Assembly (NCBI GenBank): GCA_025964775.1
Contig: JAOPYE010000038.1
Span: 1 to 64,000 of the forward strand
Direction of reading: 5' to 3'
Source: Marmoricola sp.
GTDB taxonomy: Bacteria; Actinomycetota; Actinomycetes; Propionibacteriales; Nocardioidaceae
DNA length: 64,000 bases
Positions 60,516 to 64,000 of the stretch are shown here, piece by piece (the first letter of the stretch is position 1; each line of letters opens with the position of its first letter). The translations under genes and the position numbers were made by a program. The notes under the pieces are model-generated. The model was not told where the DNA came from. It did no database searches and saw nothing but the letters and a program-made list of their open reading frames with translations.

Positions 60516-60734
60516 ATGGCCGATGACGTACCCGGACAAGGCTTGCGGGGTCGCGATCTCATCGGCCTCGGCGGTCTCCTTGCGGGCGCAGTCATCGGCG
60601 GCCTGGTCATCGGTCTGGTCATCGACGACCGTGCCGGTACCGAGCCTGTCTTCACCCTCATCGGTGTCTTCTCGGGCATCGTTGCCGGCGGCGTCGGCTT
60701 CTGGGTCCGCGTCCGTAGTGCCCTGCGCGGCTGA
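60516..60734 (+). CDS. atpZ: AtpZ/AtpI-family small membrane protein
   Basis: 72 residues with two membrane segments: about 13-35 (DLIGLGGLLAGAVIGGLVIGLVI) and 45-65 (PVFTLIGVFSGIVAGGVGFWV). It fits the AtpZ/AtpI putative F0F1 assembly family found at the head of atp operons, proposed to assist assembly or transport magnesium or calcium. ATG 60516 lacks a strong ribosome binding site (GGACC upstream). The next gene begins 18 bases later behind AGGAGGGGG. Confidence 0.75.
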   Translation: MADDVPGQGLRGRDLIGLGGLLAGAVIGGLVIGLVIDDRAGTEPVFTLIGVFSGIVAGGVGFWVRVRSALRG

Positions 60735-60752
60735 CCGTGCAGGAGGGGGTGA

Positions 60753-61190
60753 GTGGTGATGACCGACGAGCGGTCCGCCCCGGCGATCACTGACCTGCCC
60801 GACCACGCGAGCATCGGGAGGGTCGTGCGCGACCAGCGCAAGACGATCCTGATCGCGCTCGCCCTGATGGTCTTCGGACTCTGGTTCGGCCAGTACGGCA
60901 CCTGGACGCTCGCCGGCTGCATCGCCGGGGGTGTCCTGATCGGGCTCGCGAACCTCCTGCACACCGAGTACTGGCTGCTCCGGATCATCACGTCCGGAAT
61001 CGAGCCGACGCGCGGCCAGATCACCAGGACGACGATCGTCCGTCTCCTGGTCCTGTCGGTCGTCGCGATCGGCATCGCAGTAGCCTTCTGGCCGGCCGGC
61101 ATCGGGCTGTTGCTCGGCTTGGCGATCTTCCGGCTGATTTCCCTGGCGATGACCGCGATCCCGCTTCTGAAGGAGCTGAAGAACCAGTGA
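60753..61190 (+). CDS. atpI: ATP synthase I-like membrane protein
   Basis: 145 residues with four membrane segments (ILIALALMVFGLWFG; TLAGCIAGGVLIGLANLL; VRLLVLSVVAIGIAVAFW; GIGLLLGLAIFRLISLAMTAI). It stands where Rv1303 stands in Mycobacterium, directly before atpB, and has the general form of AtpI, which helps assemble the c-ring. GTG 60753 is six bases after GGAGG; GTG 60756 and ATG 60759 are alternatives. Confidence 0.75.
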   Translation: MVMTDERSAPAITDLPDHASIGRVVRDQRKTILIALALMVFGLWFGQYGTWTLAGCIAGGVLIGLANLLHTEYWLLRIITSGIEPTRGQITRTTIVRLLVLSVVAIGIAVAFWPAGIGLLLGLAIFRLISLAMTAIPLLKELKNQ

Positions 61191-61972
61191 TGGCCCTTGT
61201 CCCTGCCGATATCCACATCACCCCGGGTGAGCACCCCACCCGGGACTGGTTCGGGTTCACCGTCAACCTGGACACGGTGACGAGCACGCTGATCGCCGCG
61301 GCGATCGTGCTGCTCCTCGGCCTGCTCGTACGCCGTGCGCTGACCCGCACGGCCGAGGACCACGTGCCCACCAAGCTGCAGCTGATCTGGGAGAGCGTTG
61401 TCGGCGAGGTCAACAAGCAGGTCGAGGACAACCTCGGCAAGGTGCACCCGTACGTCGCGCCGCTGGCGATCTCGCTGTTCTTCTTCATCCTGATCGCGAA
61501 CTGGCTCGAGCTGATCCCGAGCGAATTCGGTCCGGGACGCCTGCACGCGCTGCCGGCCCCCACCGCGGACACGAACCTGACCTACGCGATGGGCATCTTC
61601 GCGGTCGGAAGCGTCTGGGTCTACGGCATCCGCACCAAGGGCGTCAAGGGCTACTTCAGCCACTTCGTGCAGCCGTACCCGATCCTGCTCCCGCTGAACG
61701 TGCTGGAGGAGCTGGTCAAGCCGGTCACGCTGGCGCTGCGACTCTTCGGCAACATCTTCGCCGGCGGCATCATGCTGGCCCTGATCGCCGCGATCCCGTG
61801 GTACTTCGGGATGCCGGTCGCGAACATCCTCTGGAAGATGTTCGACCTGGCCATCGGCGGGCTGCAGGCGTTCATCTTCGCCCTGCTGACGGTCCTCTAC
61901 TTCGCGATGGCCAGCGGTGGCCACGACGACGAGCACGCGCACGACAGCAAGACGCACGAACTCGCGGCCTGA
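61190..61972 (+). CDS. atpB: ATP synthase subunit a
   Basis: 260 residues. The essential arginine of the proton half-channels is in VTLALRLFGNIFAGG; the N-terminal part (ALVPADIHITPGEHPTRDWFGF) faces outward and five to six membrane segments follow. It forms the stator channel next to the c-ring. ATG 61190 directly follows an in-frame GTG at 61187 that overlaps the previous stop. The tail is His/Asp-rich (GGHDDEHAHDSKTHELAA). Confidence 0.96.
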   Translation: MALVPADIHITPGEHPTRDWFGFTVNLDTVTSTLIAAAIVLLLGLLVRRALTRTAEDHVPTKLQLIWESVVGEVNKQVEDNLGKVHPYVAPLAISLFFFILIANWLELIPSEFGPGRLHALPAPTADTNLTYAMGIFAVGSVWVYGIRTKGVKGYFSHFVQPYPILLPLNVLEELVKPVTLALRLFGNIFAGGIMLALIAAIPWYFGMPVANILWKMFDLAIGGLQAFIFALLTVLYFAMASGGHDDEHAHDSKTHELAA

Positions 61973-62020
61973 GCAAACCCGCTCAGCCGCCCCTAGTTGT
62001 ACAACCAAAGCGACGAGTGA

Positions 62021-62308
<288 letters not shown>

Positions 62309-62342
62309 CCCACTGTTCGTCCACCAGACAGGAAATGGGTAG

Positions 62343-62860
<518 letters not shown>

Positions 62861-62861
<1 letters not shown>

Positions 62862-63670
62862 TGCTGGGTTCCTCAGGGGCATCCTTCGCTCGTCTGACCG
62901 ACGAGTTGGATGCTGCCCTCGCCGGGGGCGCCGACGGCGCTGCGCTCGGTGACGGGCTTCTGACCGCCGCCGAGGTGCTGCGCGGGCAGGCGGCGCTGCG
63001 CCGGGCGGTGACCGATCCGACGATGCCGTCGGCCGCGAAGTCGGCCCTGGCCACCAACGTGTTCGCATCACACCTGGACGCCGGGGCCACCAAGCTCGTC
63101 GCGAGCGCCACCACGACCCGCTGGGGTCGTAGCGGTGATCTGGCCGACGTACTGAACCAGCTCGGCGTGATGGCGATCGTCAAGGCGGCCGACAAGGCCG
63201 GCGAGGGCGACCGGGTCGAGGGCGAGCTGTTCACCTTCGGTCGCACGGTGACCGAGAACCACGACCTGCGCGATGCGCTCTCGGACCCGGCTCGTTCGGT
63301 GGCCGACAAGCAGGCGCTCGTCCGGTCGCTGCTGAGCGGCAAGGCCGCAACGGCCACCGTCCGGCTCGCGGAGGAGTCGGTCAAGGGCACCTACCGCACG
63401 GTGATCGGCGCGATCGACGAGTACACCCGTGCCGCGGCGTCTGCTCGCAGCCGCCTGGTGGCCACGGTCCGGGTCGCACGTCCCCTGGCCGCGGCGCAGG
63501 CCACCCGCCTGGCGACCGCCCTGGGTGGCGCGCAGCAGCGCCCGATTCACCTCAACATGGTCATCGACCCGTCAGTGGTCGGTGGCGTTCATGTGGAGAT
63601 CGGCGACCACGTGGTCGACGGCAGCATCTCCAGCCGCCTGGATGACGCCCGCAGGCGCGTCGCCGGCTGA
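62861..63670 (+). CDS. atpH: ATP synthase subunit delta
   Basis: 269 residues, longer than the 180 typical of other phyla but usual for actinobacteria outside mycobacteria, where it is fused to a b-like part; no such b-like helix is seen here. The C-terminal half carries the OSCP signature ([56 protein letters not shown]). It links F1 to the stalk. Confidence 0.93.
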
Positions 63671-63723
63671 GGCACCAGCCTCACCCCACGAACTCAGACA
63701 TCAGCAAGAGAGTAGGCAGGAAG

Positions 63724-64000
63724 ATGACGGACCTTTCGATTCGTCCCGAAGAGATTCGCGACGCCCTGGCGAAGTACGTCGCCGACTACCAGCCGGAGAC
63801 GGCCAGCAAGGAAGAGGTCGGCACCGTTGCCGAGGCCGGCGACGGCATCGCGCGCGTGACCGGTCTTCCGTCGGCGATGGCGAACGAGCTGCTCAAGTTC
63901 GAGGACGGCACCCTCGGCATCGCCCTGAACCTCGACACCCGCGAGATCGGTGTCGTCATCCTGGGTGACTTCGACAAGATCGAAGAGGGCCAGACAGTAC
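63724..64000 (+). CDS. atpA: ATP synthase subunit alpha, N-terminal part
   Basis: The first 92 codons before the window ends. [18 protein letters not shown] is the N-terminal helix, and [40 protein letters not shown] is the beta-barrel crown domain. Nucleotide-binding motifs lie beyond the edge. GGCAGGAAG precedes ATG 63724. Last visible gene of the atp operon. Confidence 0.97.
   Translation, partial: MTDLSIRPEEIRDALAKYVADYQPETASKEEVGTVAEAGDGIARVTGLPSAMANELLKFEDGTLGIALNLDTREIGVVILGDFDKIEEGQTV

Noticed and set aside
60325..60759. Plus-strand open frame in the atp leader with an AAGAAGG before its ATG
   Set aside because: It overlaps atpZ in another frame and its later part has shadow-type composition. 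No family resemblance.

Overview
The window is chromosomal DNA from a high-GC actinobacterium. The gene repertoire and order point to Nocardioidaceae (Nocardioides or a close relative): mycobacterium-like synteny blocks, a nickel superoxide dismutase, WhiB1, the 24-residue ribosomal protein bL37, and many leaderless genes starting with GTG or ATG. This placement is inferred from gene content and order, not from a search. I see no prophage, plasmid, CRISPR array or insertion sequence. Coding density is high and no gap without a gene exceeds 300 bases.

Layout. 1-8860: the start of a secreted DUF11 protein (minus, cut by the left edge); gpgS, a folP2-like gene, a small unknown gene and a RibD-like reductase; a metallo-hydrolase with a membrane adenylate cyclase (minus); a DUF35/thiolase pair behind a KstR-like operator; two small exported proteins. 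8851-17150: a SEC-C protein, a MoxR-type AAA+/VWA pair, an NTF2-like protein with a secreted HExxH protease, then DUF445, S4, CBS and FKBP genes. 17264-22077 (minus): an ECF sigma factor fused to an anti-sigma zinc finger, membrane helix and ectodomain, then aroA, rsgA and hisN. 22283-26055: a degenerate GGDEF protein, an SRAP peptidase, a hydrolase, sigR-rsrA, bL37 and a thioesterase. 26060-33161: a ThDP enzyme, DUF2785, PdtaS, WhiB1, usfX-sigF, sodN and sodX. 33341-41850: malic enzyme, two oxidoreductases, an MFS exporter, a TetR repressor facing a reductase/acyl-CoA desaturase operon, and an acetoacetate decarboxylase-like gene. 41870-46984: a DUF6104 protein, kgd interrupted by an in-frame TAG, MarR and a universal stress protein. 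46986-64000: tRNA-Arg(CCG), then argS-lysA-hom-thrC-thrB-rho-[response regulator]-rpmE-prfA-prmC-tsaC-wecA-atpZ-atpI-atpBEFHA, the mycobacterial order with one inserted gene.

How the genes work together. The right third joins lysine and threonine synthesis, transcription termination, translation release and the F-type ATP synthase in mostly overlapping genes. The middle is rich in stress and redox control: SigR/RsrA (thiol stress), UsfX/SigF (general stress), WhiB1 with a CRP-type site, PdtaS, and Ni-SOD. Lipid control appears twice: a KstR-like box before a DUF35/thiolase pair, and a FabR/DesT-like TetR operator before the desaturase operon.

Most notable: (1) an internal stop in kgd where relatives have lysine; (2) the one-polypeptide sigma/anti-sigma/membrane/ectodomain regulator; (3) sigR with an exact SigR-type promoter placed to make a longer isoform; (4) three copies of a hairpin repeat whose stems covary, one of them translated inside the VWA gene; (5) a -10 box exactly six bases before the start codon of 13 genes.
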